DNA of 64,000 bases from contig NZ_JAIULA010000014.1 of NCBI RefSeq assembly GCF_024160875.1, positions 1 to 64,000 of the forward strand, written 5' to 3'. The stretch's first letter is position 1, and every line of letters begins with the position of its first letter. Below the pieces are notes generated by a model, which worked only from the letters and a program-made list of their open reading frames with translations, did no database searches and had not been told where the DNA came from. This stretch comes from Ligilactobacillus ubinensis. Its GTDB lineage: Bacteria > Bacillota > Bacilli > Lactobacillales > Lactobacillaceae. This document shows positions 1 through 8,560 of the stretch, piece after piece. The position numbers and the translations under genes were made by a program.

Positions 1-23
1 GCCAGGATCAAACTCTCATTTTA
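1..23 (-). rRNA. rrs: 16S rRNA, 5' end only
   Basis: The reverse complement of the first bases is the conserved 16S opening (AGAGTTTGATCCTGGC), corresponding to E. coli 16S position 8 onward. By that alignment the mature 5' end falls near base 23. Only about 23 bases are present; the gene continues leftward out of the window. Confidence 0.93.
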
Positions 24-127
24 GAATTTGTGACTCATTAATTTGTTACTAGCGAATTGACTTCGCAAATGTTTGTACCTATTCTTTCGAATAGATAGCC
101 CTACACATTTGATTTGTCTAAAAACTT

Positions 128-146
128 TGTTCAGTTTTCAAAGATC
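128..146 (-). promoter_or_regulatory. rrn leader boxA-like antitermination element
   Basis: The minus-strand leader contains GATCTTTGAAAACTGAACA, which resembles the TCTTTGAAAACTGAACA element common in the rRNA leaders of Bacillus and lactobacilli (boxA/Nus antitermination region). It lies between P2 and the 16S start, where it should be. Confidence 0.6.
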
Positions 147-170
147 TACTTGTTAAAAACCAACTGCTAA

Positions 171-200
171 ATTATATCACCTATAAAAAGAAAGAGTCAA
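171..200 (-). promoter_or_regulatory. rrn promoter P2 (proximal)
   Basis: On the minus strand a TTGACT -35 (195-200) and a TATAAT -10 (171-176) are separated by 18 bases, pointing at the 16S gene. This is close to consensus, as expected for rRNA transcription. The start would be near 163, giving a leader of about 140 bases. Confidence 0.85.
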
Positions 201-317
201 TAGCTTTTTATAAAAATATTTTTGTATATCATCATCAATATTATAGTAAATAATCTTTACTTTTGTAGCATACCAACAGCTTATAAATTGCGATGTAATG
301 TAACAGCAACGTTTACT

Positions 318-346
318 ATAATATCAATTATTGCAGTCTTGGTCAA
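318..346 (-). promoter_or_regulatory. rrn promoter P1 (distal)
   Basis: On the minus strand a TTGACC -35 (341-346) and a TATTAT -10 (318-323) are separated by 17 bases, about 147 bases upstream of P2 and in the same direction. Tandem promoters are the usual arrangement in Firmicute rrn operons. Confidence 0.75.
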
Positions 347-395
347 CTATTTTATTAACTTTTTTTATTTTTGTATAAAAACCGAATATTAGATT

Positions 396-1019
396 TTACA
401 AATGCAAGAAATCAGTTTTATTCCACTCTTCTAATTGAAATTCAGAAAAATCATTCGTACTTAAAATAGTTACACTCGTATTATCAACTAAGCCTTCACG
501 TCTAATATCATTAAACTTTTCTCCAGTTAATGTTTTTGCAGCAAAAGAAATCACTAATGCATGTGCTGCAATTAAAACATTATCATCTTTTTTTGAATAC
601 TGTTGAAAGATACCTTCCAACCCATTTTGTATTCGTTGAACAAATTCGTAGTAATCTTCACCACCGTTAGACTTATAGTTTTCTGGATTGTTCATAAATG
701 TATTAAATATTGGATCAGTAATATATTTCTTAACTACATCACCATCCCATTTACCAAAACGCATTTCTCTTAAATTTGGTGAAATAGTCAACTCAACATT
801 TGTTCTCAAATTCATGATAATGTTCTTTGCTGTTTCAACTGCTCGATTTTGTGGGCTGCAAAATGCATGACTGAATTTAATATTACTTAAATAACTACCA
901 ACTTTTTGCGCATTTTTTATACTTTCAGGCAATAATGGAGAATCAACATCTCCCCCCTGAAACCGTCCTTGTTGGTTAAACTCTGTTTTTCCATGACGCA
1001 CAAGATAAAATTTAGTCAT
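396..1019 (-). CDS. histidine phosphatase / phosphoglycerate mutase family protein
   Basis: A 207-residue protein of the 2-histidine phosphatase superfamily. The N-terminal RHG signature (R8-H9-G10) carries the phospho-accepting histidine; E85 and H153 (in AAHA) fit the other active-site positions, and R59 fits the phosphate-binding arginine. Length matches the short cofactor-dependent PGM-like/PhoE-type phosphatases rather than glycolytic GpmA (about 230-250 residues). A good ribosome site (AGAAAGGAAG) precedes the ATG. It stands alone between the rrn promoters and serS, so the context gives no substrate. The true substrate cannot be told from sequence. Confidence 0.9.
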   Translation of the reverse strand: MTKFYLVRHGKTEFNQQGRFQGGDVDSPLLPESIKNAQKVGSYLSNIKFSHAFCSPQNRAVETAKNIIMNLRTNVELTISPNLREMRFGKWDGDVVKKYITDPIFNTFMNNPENYKSNGGEDYYEFVQRIQNGLEGIFQQYSKKDDNVLIAAHALVISFAAKTLTGEKFNDIRREGLVDNTSVTILSTNDFSEFQLEEWNKTDFLHL

Positions 1020-1068
1020 TTATATTCTTCCTTTCTAAATCTAATTATCTTAATCTTAACATTTTCAC

Positions 1069-1115
1069 AAAAAAAATAGGAAACTAGTACACCTAAATGT
1101 ACTAACTTCCCTATT
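1069..1115 (-). terminator. Rho-independent terminator of serS
   Basis: Just past the serS stop, the minus strand reads AATAGGGAA-GTTAGTACA, a short loop, then the nearly complementary strand followed by a run of T. This is a classic intrinsic terminator. Confidence 0.8.
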
Positions 1116-1119
1116 AAAT

Positions 1120-2391
1120 TCATTTCGTAATCTTTTTTAGTCCGCCTAGATAAGGAACGAGTACATCTGGCACTGTCACGCTTCCATCTTCATTTTGATA
1201 GTTTTCTAAAATAGCAGCTACCGTACGTCCTACAGCTAATCCAGAGCCGTTTAATGTATGCACAAATTGTAATTTACCGTTTTCGTCGCGATATTGAATA
1301 TGTGCTCTACGCGCTTGGAAATCTTCACAGTTTGAACAACTAGAAATTTCACGATATGTGTCTTGCGCTGGCATCCAAACCTCTAAATCATGAGTCATAG
1401 CTGCACTAAAGCCCATATCTCCTGTAGATAATGTTATTACATGGTATGGCAAGCCTAATTTTTCCATGATATTACCTGCATTTGTTGTCATCTTTTCCAA
1501 TTCATCATATGAGTTTTCTGGTTTTGTATATTTTACCATTTCAACTTTATGGAATTGATGTAGTCTAATTAAACCTCTAGTATCTCGACCAGCACTGCCT
1601 GCTTCTGAACGAAATGATGGTGACATTGCTGTAAAGTATACAGGTAGTTTTTCTTCTGGAATAACTTCATCACGATAATAATTAGTTAAGGGCACTTCTG
1701 CAGTAGGAATCAAAGTCATATCTTGATCCTTGATTGAATAAACATCTTCCGTAAACTTAGGAAATTGGCCCGTTCCATACATTGAATTATGGTTAACCAC
1801 ATATGGTGGAATAATTTCTGTATAACCTTCTTTAGCATGTTCATCTAACATAAAGTTATAGATAGCACGTTCTAAGCGTGCTCCCCATCCCTTATAAAAA
1901 ACAAATCTTGCGCTAGAAACCTTGGCTGCTCGACTAAAGTCTAAAATATCCAAATCTTCGCCAATATCCCAATGTGCTTTAGGTTCAAAATCAAATTTCC
2001 GCGGTGTGCCAACCTTACGTAATTCAACATTAGCTTCTTCATCAGCTCCAACTGGAATTGTTGGATTAGGTAAATTAGGTAACCGCGCTGCTATATCGTG
2101 TGTTTCATCTTTTATAACAGTCAACTGTTCGTCTAATTGTTTAATCTTAGCGCCAACTTCTTTCATTGCTTGGATTTGTTCACTTGCATCTTGTTTATTA
2201 CGTTTGGCTTGTGCAATCGCTTCTGAAACTGTATTACGTTCTTGTTTTAGAGCTTCTGATTCAACGACTAATTTACGACGCAAAACATCCTTTTCAATCA
2301 ATTTATCAATTGTTTCTTCTTTAACCCCTCGCGTAGCAAGACGTTTTTTAATCACATCAGGTTGTTGGCGAATCATCTTTATATCTAACAT
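1120..2391 (-). CDS. serS: seryl-tRNA synthetase
   Basis: Charges tRNA-Ser with serine in the cytoplasm. The 423-residue product has the N-terminal long helical arm (about residues 30-100, rich in K/E/Q) that contacts the tRNA, then the class II catalytic core with motif 2 ([14 protein letters not shown]) and motif 3 (GSGLAVGRT near the C-terminus). The frame stays open 33 codons further upstream, but those codons fall in the T-box terminator. The start chosen is MLDIKMIRQ at 2391, preceded by a GAGGA ribosome site; it is the standard SerS N-terminus. Expression is expected to respond to uncharged tRNA-Ser through the T-box. Confidence 0.97.
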   Translation of the reverse strand: MLDIKMIRQQPDVIKKRLATRGVKEETIDKLIEKDVLRRKLVVESEALKQERNTVSEAIAQAKRNKQDASEQIQAMKEVGAKIKQLDEQLTVIKDETHDIAARLPNLPNPTIPVGADEEANVELRKVGTPRKFDFEPKAHWDIGEDLDILDFSRAAKVSSARFVFYKGWGARLERAIYNFMLDEHAKEGYTEIIPPYVVNHNSMYGTGQFPKFTEDVYSIKDQDMTLIPTAEVPLTNYYRDEVIPEEKLPVYFTAMSPSFRSEAGSAGRDTRGLIRLHQFHKVEMVKYTKPENSYDELEKMTTNAGNIMEKLGLPYHVITLSTGDMGFSAAMTHDLEVWMPAQDTYREISSCSNCEDFQARRAHIQYRDENGKLQFVHTLNGSGLAVGRTVAAILENYQNEDGSVTVPDVLVPYLGGLKKITK

Positions 2392-2424
2392 TTCTAAATA
2401 TCCTCCTCGATAATAATTTAATAA

Positions 2425-2660
2425 GATAAAATAAAATGAGCCTTTCATCCCACTGTAATTGGGACGAAAAGACTCATTTCGCGGTACCACCCAAGTTCAA
2501 TATATTGCTATACTGCCCTCATTAAAAAGATAACGGCTACCCGTGTGGAATTACCCACCCATACACAAATTCACTGGAGTTTCGATATTACAGTTTACAC
2601 CTACCACTGTATCTCTGATTTTATCTACTTATGGCGAATCATGATGTTTCGATTATTGCT
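2425..2660 (-). promoter_or_regulatory. T-box leader (serine) of serS
   Basis: The minus strand upstream of serS contains the invariant T-box TGGGTGGTACCGCG (2480-2493). It is followed by a terminator hairpin (AATGAGTC...GGCTCATTTTATTTT, 2425-2479), part of which can re-pair with the T-box as antiterminator. The stem I apical motif (GGTAGGTGTAAACTG) lies further upstream. A TCC triplet followed by A at 2576-2578 is a candidate specifier codon for serine. The specifier assignment is inference; the T-box itself is clear. Confidence 0.9.
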
Positions 2661-2666
2661 ATGTTA

Positions 2667-2695
2667 ATAATAATATTTTTTTTCAAAAATAGCAA
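2667..2695 (-). promoter_or_regulatory. serS promoter
   Basis: TTGCTA (2690-2695) and TATTAT (2667-2672) on the minus strand with 17-base spacing, immediately upstream of the T-box leader and directly after the lysP stop codon. Confidence 0.6.
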
Positions 2696-2697
2696 CT

Positions 2698-4155
2698 TTA
2701 TTTATTTGCTTTCTCATCTGACAATTCATGTCTTGTCAAATCAATTTCTTCTAATGGAATTAATTTAGTCTTATATTTAATTTTGTAGTAGAAAAACAAA
2801 ATCAAAAATAATGGCACTGACATATAGGTCACAGAAATTGCTTGCCAATCGAAGTTTGCGAAAGATTTCAAATCTTGACCTACAATAACTAAAATACAAA
2901 TTACTAATGCTAGGATTGGTCCGAATGGAAACCACTTTGCTTTATAGCGTAGCATACCTAAATCCTTACCCTGTGCCTTAAATGCTCTTCTAAAGCGATA
3001 ATGAGCTAACGCGATCCCTATCCATGCTATAAAACCTGTCAACCCACTTGCACTAACTAAGAAAGTATAAATTCTCCCTCCAAAAATACTGGATAAAAAT
3101 GTCAACAACCCTACAAATGTCGTTACAATTAAAGCTGGCATTGGAATTCCACGCCCGTTAACTCTCCCAAAAATTCTAGGTGCATCGCCAGTTGCACCTA
3201 GCGCAAACAGCATTCGAGTAGATGCATACATCCCTGAATTAGCAGCTGAAACAACCGATGTTAAAATAACAGCATTCATGACCGATGCCGCAGAAGCCAA
3301 TCCCGCCCGTTTAAAAACTAAAGTAAATGGACTAATCGTAATATCACTCGCACTAGAACCTAGTAAATTAGGACTTGTATATGGAATTATACAAGCTATT
3401 ACGAAAATAGATAGTATATAAAATAATAAGATACGCCAAAAGACCTGTTTGATTGCTTTTGGGATACTCTTAGCCGGATCTTTAGATTCACCTGCCGTTA
3501 TCCCAATTAATTCCGTTCCTTGAAATGAGAATCCAGCAACTACAAAGACACTTAATACGGTTGGAAGTCCACCCACAAAGGGAGCTTTTTTATAAGTTAA
3601 ATTGTCAAAAAATGTTGCATGACCACCCATAATTCCAACTATCGTCAAAAAGCCAACCACTAAAAATACAATTACTGTTACTACTTTAATTAGTGCCATC
3701 CAATACTCTGTTTCTCCAAAAGAAGACACTGACAACGCATTAATTAAAAAAATTATTATTAGTGCTGCTAAACTGAAAACCCAACCTGGAACATTCGGAA
3801 ACCAGTAGCGTAGAACAATTGCTGCTGTAGAAATATCAACAGCTAGTGTAATCGCCCAATTAAACCAATAATTCCATCCCATTGCAAAACCTAATGCAGG
3901 ATCGACAAATCGCCGTGAATAAGTGGCAAATGAGCCCGTTACCGGAAGATAAGTTGCCATTTCGCCTAATGAAGTCATCAAAAAATACACCATTAACCCA
4001 ATTCCAATATAAGCAACTAACGCTCCGCCTGGTCCAGCAGTTGAAATCGCTGAACCACTAGCTACAAAAAGTCCTGTTCCAATACTTCCACCAAGCGCTA
4101 TCATCGACAAATGTCTTGTCTTCAACGCTCTTTTTACATTATTATGTTCTGCCAC
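2698..4155 (-). CDS. lysP: lysine-specific permease (APC family)
   Basis: A 485-residue APC-superfamily amino acid:proton symporter with about 12 membrane segments. The N-terminal stretch (KTRHLSMIALGGSIGTGLF), the GPGGALVAY loop and the GWNYWFNW segment closely resemble E. coli and lactococcal LysP as I recall them. The lysine riboswitch just upstream independently points to lysine. The longest frame starts at 4239, but that part lies in the riboswitch terminator. A GTG at 4155 sits 10 bases after AGGAGG and gives the usual short cytoplasmic N-terminus. Transcription should fall when lysine is plentiful. Confidence 0.92.
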   Translation of the reverse strand: MAEHNNVKRALKTRHLSMIALGGSIGTGLFVASGSAISTAGPGGALVAYIGIGLMVYFLMTSLGEMATYLPVTGSFATYSRRFVDPALGFAMGWNYWFNWAITLAVDISTAAIVLRYWFPNVPGWVFSLAALIIIFLINALSVSSFGETEYWMALIKVVTVIVFLVVGFLTIVGIMGGHATFFDNLTYKKAPFVGGLPTVLSVFVVAGFSFQGTELIGITAGESKDPAKSIPKAIKQVFWRILLFYILSIFVIACIIPYTSPNLLGSSASDITISPFTLVFKRAGLASAASVMNAVILTSVVSAANSGMYASTRMLFALGATGDAPRIFGRVNGRGIPMPALIVTTFVGLLTFLSSIFGGRIYTFLVSASGLTGFIAWIGIALAHYRFRRAFKAQGKDLGMLRYKAKWFPFGPILALVICILVIVGQDLKSFANFDWQAISVTYMSVPLFLILFFYYKIKYKTKLIPLEEIDLTRHELSDEKANK

Positions 4156-4224
4156 AAGCAAGAACCCTCCTAAATAAAAATATTTAGAGGTATTACACCA
4201 ACAAGAAAATAACCCTTCAATAAA

Positions 4225-4463
4225 AACAAAAAAGCGCATCTTTCAAGTAACCGAAAGATGCGCCCATCTATTATCTATCAATTATTAAACATCTCGATAG
4301 CGCTCCGCAATATATTATTGCGACAGTCTCTAATTTCTTAAATTAGAGCCCAGCCTGATTAAGGTAAGGTATAATCAAACTTCGGCATTTGTCCCTTTTA
4401 CTAAAGTCTAACATCACCTTACTGACAATCCTTTAGCTACTCTTAACAAATGCAACCTCTTTT
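4225..4463 (-). promoter_or_regulatory. lysine riboswitch (L-box) with terminator, controlling lysP
   Basis: The minus strand from 4463 shows the ordered L-box elements: AGAGGTTGCAT, AGTAGCTAAAGG, GGGACAAATGCCGAAG, GGCTGGGCTCT, GACTGTC and GGAGCGCTATC. These are followed by a strong hairpin (GCGCATCTTTC / GAAAGATGCGC, 4234-4263) and a T run. Element order and spacing fit the lysine aptamer with a transcription-termination platform. Lysine binding should stabilise the terminator and switch lysP off. Confidence 0.93.
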
Positions 4464-4474
4464 CGATAATATTC

Positions 4475-4502
4475 ATTATAGCTGAGATAATTAAAAAAAC
4501 AA
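4475..4502 (-). promoter_or_regulatory. promoter of the lysine riboswitch-lysP transcript
   Basis: TTGTTT (4497-4502), 16-base spacer and a perfect TATAAT (4475-4480) on the minus strand, about 12 bases before the first conserved L-box element. Confidence 0.6.
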
Positions 4503-4532
4503 GTAATTTCTTAATATTTCATTAATAAAATA

Positions 4533-5255
4533 TTATTCTTCCGCTTTTTTAATCTCCTCGCTTAATCCATCCATATCCAATTTATGATGCATAAAATCAG
4601 CATTATCCAATGGTAAATGTTGTTCAATTGTTGCAAATGGCTGTAAAAAGACTTTTGCATCTGTAATGCCAAAACTCAAAATATGACCACCCATTGTCTT
4701 AGCTTCATCTAAATAATGCAAATGATATCCAGCAGCTGCCATCCCTTGGAATAATTCTGGTGAAAAATAACCAATAACTGTCCCTTTACTGTCTTCTTCG
4801 TAGAAAATCGCCTGTTCACTTGCTACTTCCGCCAAAGTTGGATAAGGTTTCTTTTGCCCTTTAACTGCACGTGTTTGCATGTACTTAAAATTACCTACAA
4901 TCTTAACTGCAAAAAAGATATTGTGATATGGGTAGTTCGCTAAAATATGCTTGCTTAATTGCTTCATATCAAGATCATGAACTTCAAAACCATCTTCAAC
5001 ATTTTGATCATCAAAATGAACTGTCGCAAATGGAATTAATGTATCTGGTCCAAGTACCTTTACTTCTCCAGTACTTCTCACTAAGTACGCTACCCCATCT
5101 AACATAATCATTTCGCCATCTAAACCAGTAGCAGTTCCAATTCCTGCATCGCCATGCTTTGCTAACTCATCTAAGCGAATAGTGCCATCTAATAACCCTG
5201 GAACTAAAGTTGCTAACGTTCCATGCTGAAAAACTCTTGTTGTATCCTTTGTCAT
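4533..5255 (-). CDS. alsD: alpha-acetolactate decarboxylase
   Basis: Decarboxylates (S)-2-acetolactate to (R)-acetoin in the cytoplasm. The 240-residue length is typical. The metal-binding histidines fit H178 and H180 (YHLHYLD) and H191 (GGHILSFG). An N-terminal FQHGTLATLVPGLLDG segment is characteristic of the family. It is the second gene of an operon, 16 bases after alsS, so the pair turns two pyruvates into acetoin. This drains pyruvate and acid without net redox change. A weak hairpin with a T run follows the stop (about 4497-4530). Gene name aldB is used for the same enzyme in lactococci. Confidence 0.95.
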   Translation of the reverse strand: MTKDTTRVFQHGTLATLVPGLLDGTIRLDELAKHGDAGIGTATGLDGEMIMLDGVAYLVRSTGEVKVLGPDTLIPFATVHFDDQNVEDGFEVHDLDMKQLSKHILANYPYHNIFFAVKIVGNFKYMQTRAVKGQKKPYPTLAEVASEQAIFYEEDSKGTVIGYFSPELFQGMAAAGYHLHYLDEAKTMGGHILSFGITDAKVFLQPFATIEQHLPLDNADFMHHKLDMDGLSEEIKKAEE

Positions 5256-5271
5256 TGTAACTCCCTCTTAA

Positions 5272-6954
5272 TTAATGTAGTTGATCATCTAGAATTTGCT
5301 TGCCTAACTCTTGATTATAGCTATAGTCAACCGGAATATCTACAATAACTGGACCCTTTGTTGCAAATGCTGCATCAAGAACTTTTTCTAAATCAGCTGC
5401 TTTTTCTACTCGCATACCTTTAGCACCAAAACTCTCAGCATATTTTACAAAATCAACTGGTCCAAAATTAACTGCGGCTGAATCACCATATTTCATTTCT
5501 TCTTGGAATTTAACCATATCATAATGCCCATCGTTCCAAATAATGTGCACAATATTAAGATTTAACCGAACGGCCGTTTCAAGATCTTGCGCTGAAAACA
5601 AGAAGCCACCATCACCAGACACAGATACAATTTGTGTTCCTGGACGAACTAATGCAGCTGATATTGCCCATGGTAAAGCAACACCCAGCGTTTGCATCCC
5701 ATTACTAAACAATAAGTGCCGTGGTTCATAACTTCTAAAATGACGTGCCATCCAAATATAAAAGCTACCAACATCAACTGTCACAGTCATATCATCAGTA
5801 ATTCTATCTTGCATTGCTTGAATAATACTTAATGGATGATTTAAAACTTGACCATCTTCAAGTGCAGGTGGTTCATCACGCAAAGCTGCTTCTTTTCTAA
5901 TTTCATCCAAAAATGATTGTGACTCAGCTGGTAATTGGTATCCACCCATATAAGGCAATAAGAAATCAAGCGTCTGTGAGATATCACCCACTAATTCTCT
6001 TTCAGGTTGGAAATTCTTATCTATCTCTGACCGCATTGAATCAACTACAACAATATGCGATGTTCTTTCATTGTTCCAGTTCCGTGGTTCATATTCAATT
6101 GGATCATAACCAATGGCAATAACTAAATCACTCTTTTTAAGCAATTTATCACCTGGTTGATTGCGGAATAAACCTACTCGACCAAAGAAGTCGGCTTCCA
6201 TATCGCGCGGTATTATTCCGGCACCCTGGAATGTTTCCACAACAGGCAAGTGGGTGGCAGCAATTAAATTACGAATTGATTCTGTTGTTTCAGGATCAGA
6301 AGCACGCATTCCTAATAATAAAACCGGCAACTTAGCTGCTTTAATTCGTTGAGAAAGTAGTGTTGCCTCAACTGGACTGGCAGGACCCAACTGTGGTGGT
6401 TGGCGTGGTGTAATTACATCTGTTTCAACCTCAGCATCCGTTACATCTTGGGGTACAGATACAAAACTGGCCCCTTGCTTTGATGCTTCAGCTTCTTGGT
6501 ATGCATTTGCGATAACTTCTGAAATATTTTCAGGTTCTTGTACTTCTGCACTGTACTTTGTAATTGGTGCAAACAAAGCTGCATTATCCATACTTTGGTG
6601 TGTTAAACGCAACAAATCCGTTCTTTGTACTTGTCCAGAAATAGCTAGCACTGGATCTCCTTCTGCCGTTGCCGTTACAAGACCTGTTGCTAAATTTGAT
6701 GCTCCTGGACCAGATGTTGTAATAACAACACCTGGTTTCCCTGTGATTCTACCTATACCTGCAGCCATAAACGCAGCATTTTGTTCATGGCGTGTCACAA
6801 TAAGTTTGGGTGCCTTAGGGTTAACCGGATGTTCTAAACGTTCAAAAACACGGTCAATCTTAGCACCAGGTATACCAAAAACATATTCCACATCATGATT
6901 TGCTAGGCTATCAACAATGGCATCAGCGCCAAAGCGTTTGTTCTCTTTTGTCAT
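5272..6954 (-). CDS. alsS: acetolactate synthase, catabolic
   Basis: Condenses two pyruvates to 2-acetolactate with thiamine diphosphate. The 560-residue chain has the N-terminal TPP-binding domain with the activating glutamate E57 ([11 protein letters not shown]), a central domain (about 195-330), and the C-terminal TPP/Mg motif GDGGFLF. Pairing with alsD and absence of a nearby regulatory ilvN subunit argue for the catabolic, FAD-independent type. It opens the operon after a 280-base upstream region. AGAGGGAAA precedes the ATG. Confidence 0.95.
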   Translation of the reverse strand: MTKENKRFGADAIVDSLANHDVEYVFGIPGAKIDRVFERLEHPVNPKAPKLIVTRHEQNAAFMAAGIGRITGKPGVVITTSGPGASNLATGLVTATAEGDPVLAISGQVQRTDLLRLTHQSMDNAALFAPITKYSAEVQEPENISEVIANAYQEAEASKQGASFVSVPQDVTDAEVETDVITPRQPPQLGPASPVEATLLSQRIKAAKLPVLLLGMRASDPETTESIRNLIAATHLPVVETFQGAGIIPRDMEADFFGRVGLFRNQPGDKLLKKSDLVIAIGYDPIEYEPRNWNNERTSHIVVVDSMRSEIDKNFQPERELVGDISQTLDFLLPYMGGYQLPAESQSFLDEIRKEAALRDEPPALEDGQVLNHPLSIIQAMQDRITDDMTVTVDVGSFYIWMARHFRSYEPRHLLFSNGMQTLGVALPWAISAALVRPGTQIVSVSGDGGFLFSAQDLETAVRLNLNIVHIIWNDGHYDMVKFQEEMKYGDSAAVNFGPVDFVKYAESFGAKGMRVEKAADLEKVLDAAFATKGPVIVDIPVDYSYNQELGKQILDDQLH

Positions 6955-7233
6955 TATTTTTCCCTCTAAGTTTAATTTATTTATGAACAGACTTACTATT
7001 AATAACTATATAATTTAGTGTTCTTCACAATCTTAGCACCTTGAAAATAATAATTCCAGCCTCAAGAATTCTTGTGAAATACTTAATTATAAAAGTGTTG
7101 TTTGCCTTACATACATAGAGAATAAAAGGATTGCAAAACTTTGTGAATTTGTGTAAAATCGCACTTTTTAAGATAGCGGTTTCAAAAATGAATATAGAAT
7201 AATAAGATTTTTAATTTCATCACTATAAAAATA

Positions 7234-7710
7234 TTATTCTACATTATCTATTTGGCGCGTATACAAAAAAATATTCTGTTTAGTATACGATACTTTTTTA
7301 AAATCACATTTTTCAAGAACTCGTATAGATGCTCGATTATTACCCTTAACAAATGCCTCTAACTTATCCACGCCTTCCAACGAACTTTTGCAGATTGCTT
7401 GTAATGCTTCGGCCATATAACCATTTCCCCACACTTCTTTATTGAGTGCATATCCAATTTCAAAAACACGTTGTTGTTTTGTGGAATACAAACAAATGTT
7501 ACCAATAACCCGTTGCTGTCGCTTATTAAAAAGCGCATATGCATCTTGTTTTTGTAAATCATTTAAAAATAAAACACTGGCTTGAATCGTTGTACAAGGG
7601 GGAAAGCCTGCTGCATTAGCCACTACAAATTGGCTAGCATAGCTATAAACATCTTGTAAATCATCTAATTCAAATGGACGTAAAATCAAACGTTTAGTTT
7701 CTATCTTCAT
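7234..7710 (-). CDS. GNAT family N-acetyltransferase (RimJ/RimL-like)
   Basis: A 158-residue acetyl-CoA-dependent acyltransferase. It starts with the RimJ/RimL-type hallmark (ETKRLILRPFELDD) and has the acetyl-CoA loop region EVWGNGYMAEAL around residues 93-104, then an NNRASIRVLEKCDF segment usual in this subfamily. GGGGGAAG precedes the ATG. It lies 29 bases after the zinc-ribbon/DUF805 gene and may be co-transcribed with it. Substrate unknown; such enzymes act on ribosomal N-termini or small molecules. Confidence 0.85.
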   Translation of the reverse strand: MKIETKRLILRPFELDDLQDVYSYASQFVVANAAGFPPCTTIQASVLFLNDLQKQDAYALFNKRQQRVIGNICLYSTKQQRVFEIGYALNKEVWGNGYMAEALQAICKSSLEGVDKLEAFVKGNNRASIRVLEKCDFKKVSYTKQNIFLYTRQIDNVE

Positions 7711-7739
7711 TAGCTTCCCCCATTTGAAAAAAATAAATA

Positions 7740-8552
7740 TTATTTATGCCCCTTTTTTCGTAATTCACGTACCGGATCTATAAACGTATATTTATCATTT
7801 GTAACTGATTGCTCTTTTGTAGCCAAAATCAAGGCTAAAATCTCCCCAAAAACCGGCACAAAGTACAACAAAATTGCATACCAAGGCAGCTCAGCATCAT
7901 GATATCGGCGACATAAGCCTGTTCCAATGGCAATAAAGTAAAAAGCCAAATACAATCTAAAAAGAATTGTATAAACCGTTTCAACTGCGCTTGGCATTAT
8001 CGCTTGAACAACACTCAGACTTAACTCAAGTAATATTGCAAAAAGAGCTGTGATGATTATCATTCCAACAAAGCCCCACCAAAAATCTGCTCTGCCGACA
8101 CGCTTATTAATTGTCAGCCAATCTTGCAAAAAAAGCTTTGTAGATGCAACTAAACCCGGTTTCTCAGTTTCATTTTTTGAATTGACCGTACCCTTAATCT
8201 TATTTAACTCTTCATTTTCTTCTTTAGCTGTTTGTGCTAGTTTTTCCATAAATGAATTATAATTATCTAAATTTCCCGAAATTGGTTCGTCTACCTGTTC
8301 TTTGTCTTCTGACACTTTTTTTGTTTCCTCTTGTTTTGAATCAAAATCCAATGTATAGAGTTTCGCTTGATCAGCGGCACAAAAAATACAATAATTTGAA
8401 TTCACTGGTATTTGCTTTCGACAGTTTTTACATGGTTTAGTTTCTTCTGTGGTATCAAACCTATCTTGTGCAACACCACAAGAGCTACAGATTCTAGCTT
8501 CTGCATCAATTTTTCGACCACATCTTTGACAATAATATTTCAAAATTCTCAC
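7740..8552 (-). CDS. double zinc-ribbon, DUF805 membrane protein
   Basis: A 270-residue protein. Two N-terminal zinc ribbons are visible: CQRCG...CSSCG (about residues 8-26) and CKNC...CIFC (about 41-58). A charged, Glu-rich linker (about 70-130) leads to a DUF805 membrane domain (about 137-255) with FWWGFVGMIII and GLCRRYHDAELPWYAI, three to four membrane segments. Start is uncertain: GTG at 8552 or TTG at 8543, both close to a GAGTGAG sequence. It sits 8 bases downstream of the LysR gene stop, so the two are probably one transcript. DUF805 proteins have no known biochemical role; zinc binding is inferred from the cysteines. Confidence 0.82.
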   Translation of the reverse strand: MRILKYYCQRCGRKIDAEARICSSCGVAQDRFDTTEETKPCKNCRKQIPVNSNYCIFCAADQAKLYTLDFDSKQEETKKVSEDKEQVDEPISGNLDNYNSFMEKLAQTAKEENEELNKIKGTVNSKNETEKPGLVASTKLFLQDWLTINKRVGRADFWWGFVGMIIITALFAILLELSLSVVQAIMPSAVETVYTILFRLYLAFYFIAIGTGLCRRYHDAELPWYAILLYFVPVFGEILALILATKEQSVTNDKYTFIDPVRELRKKGHK

Positions 8553-8560
8553 TCATTTCT

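Noticed and set aside
2392-2490. Upstream extension of serS
   Set aside because: The extra 33 codons overlap the T-box terminator stem; the inner ATG has the GAGGA ribosome site and the standard SerS N-terminus.
4156-4239. Upstream extension of lysP
   Set aside because: It lies on the riboswitch terminator and has no ribosome site, while GTG 4155 has AGGAGG at the right distance.
7020-7160. Rex-like half-sites (TTGTGA / TCACAA) upstream of alsS
   Set aside because: Three separate half-sites occur but no full inverted TTGTGA-N6-TCACAA repeat; half-sites of this kind are frequent in AT-rich DNA.
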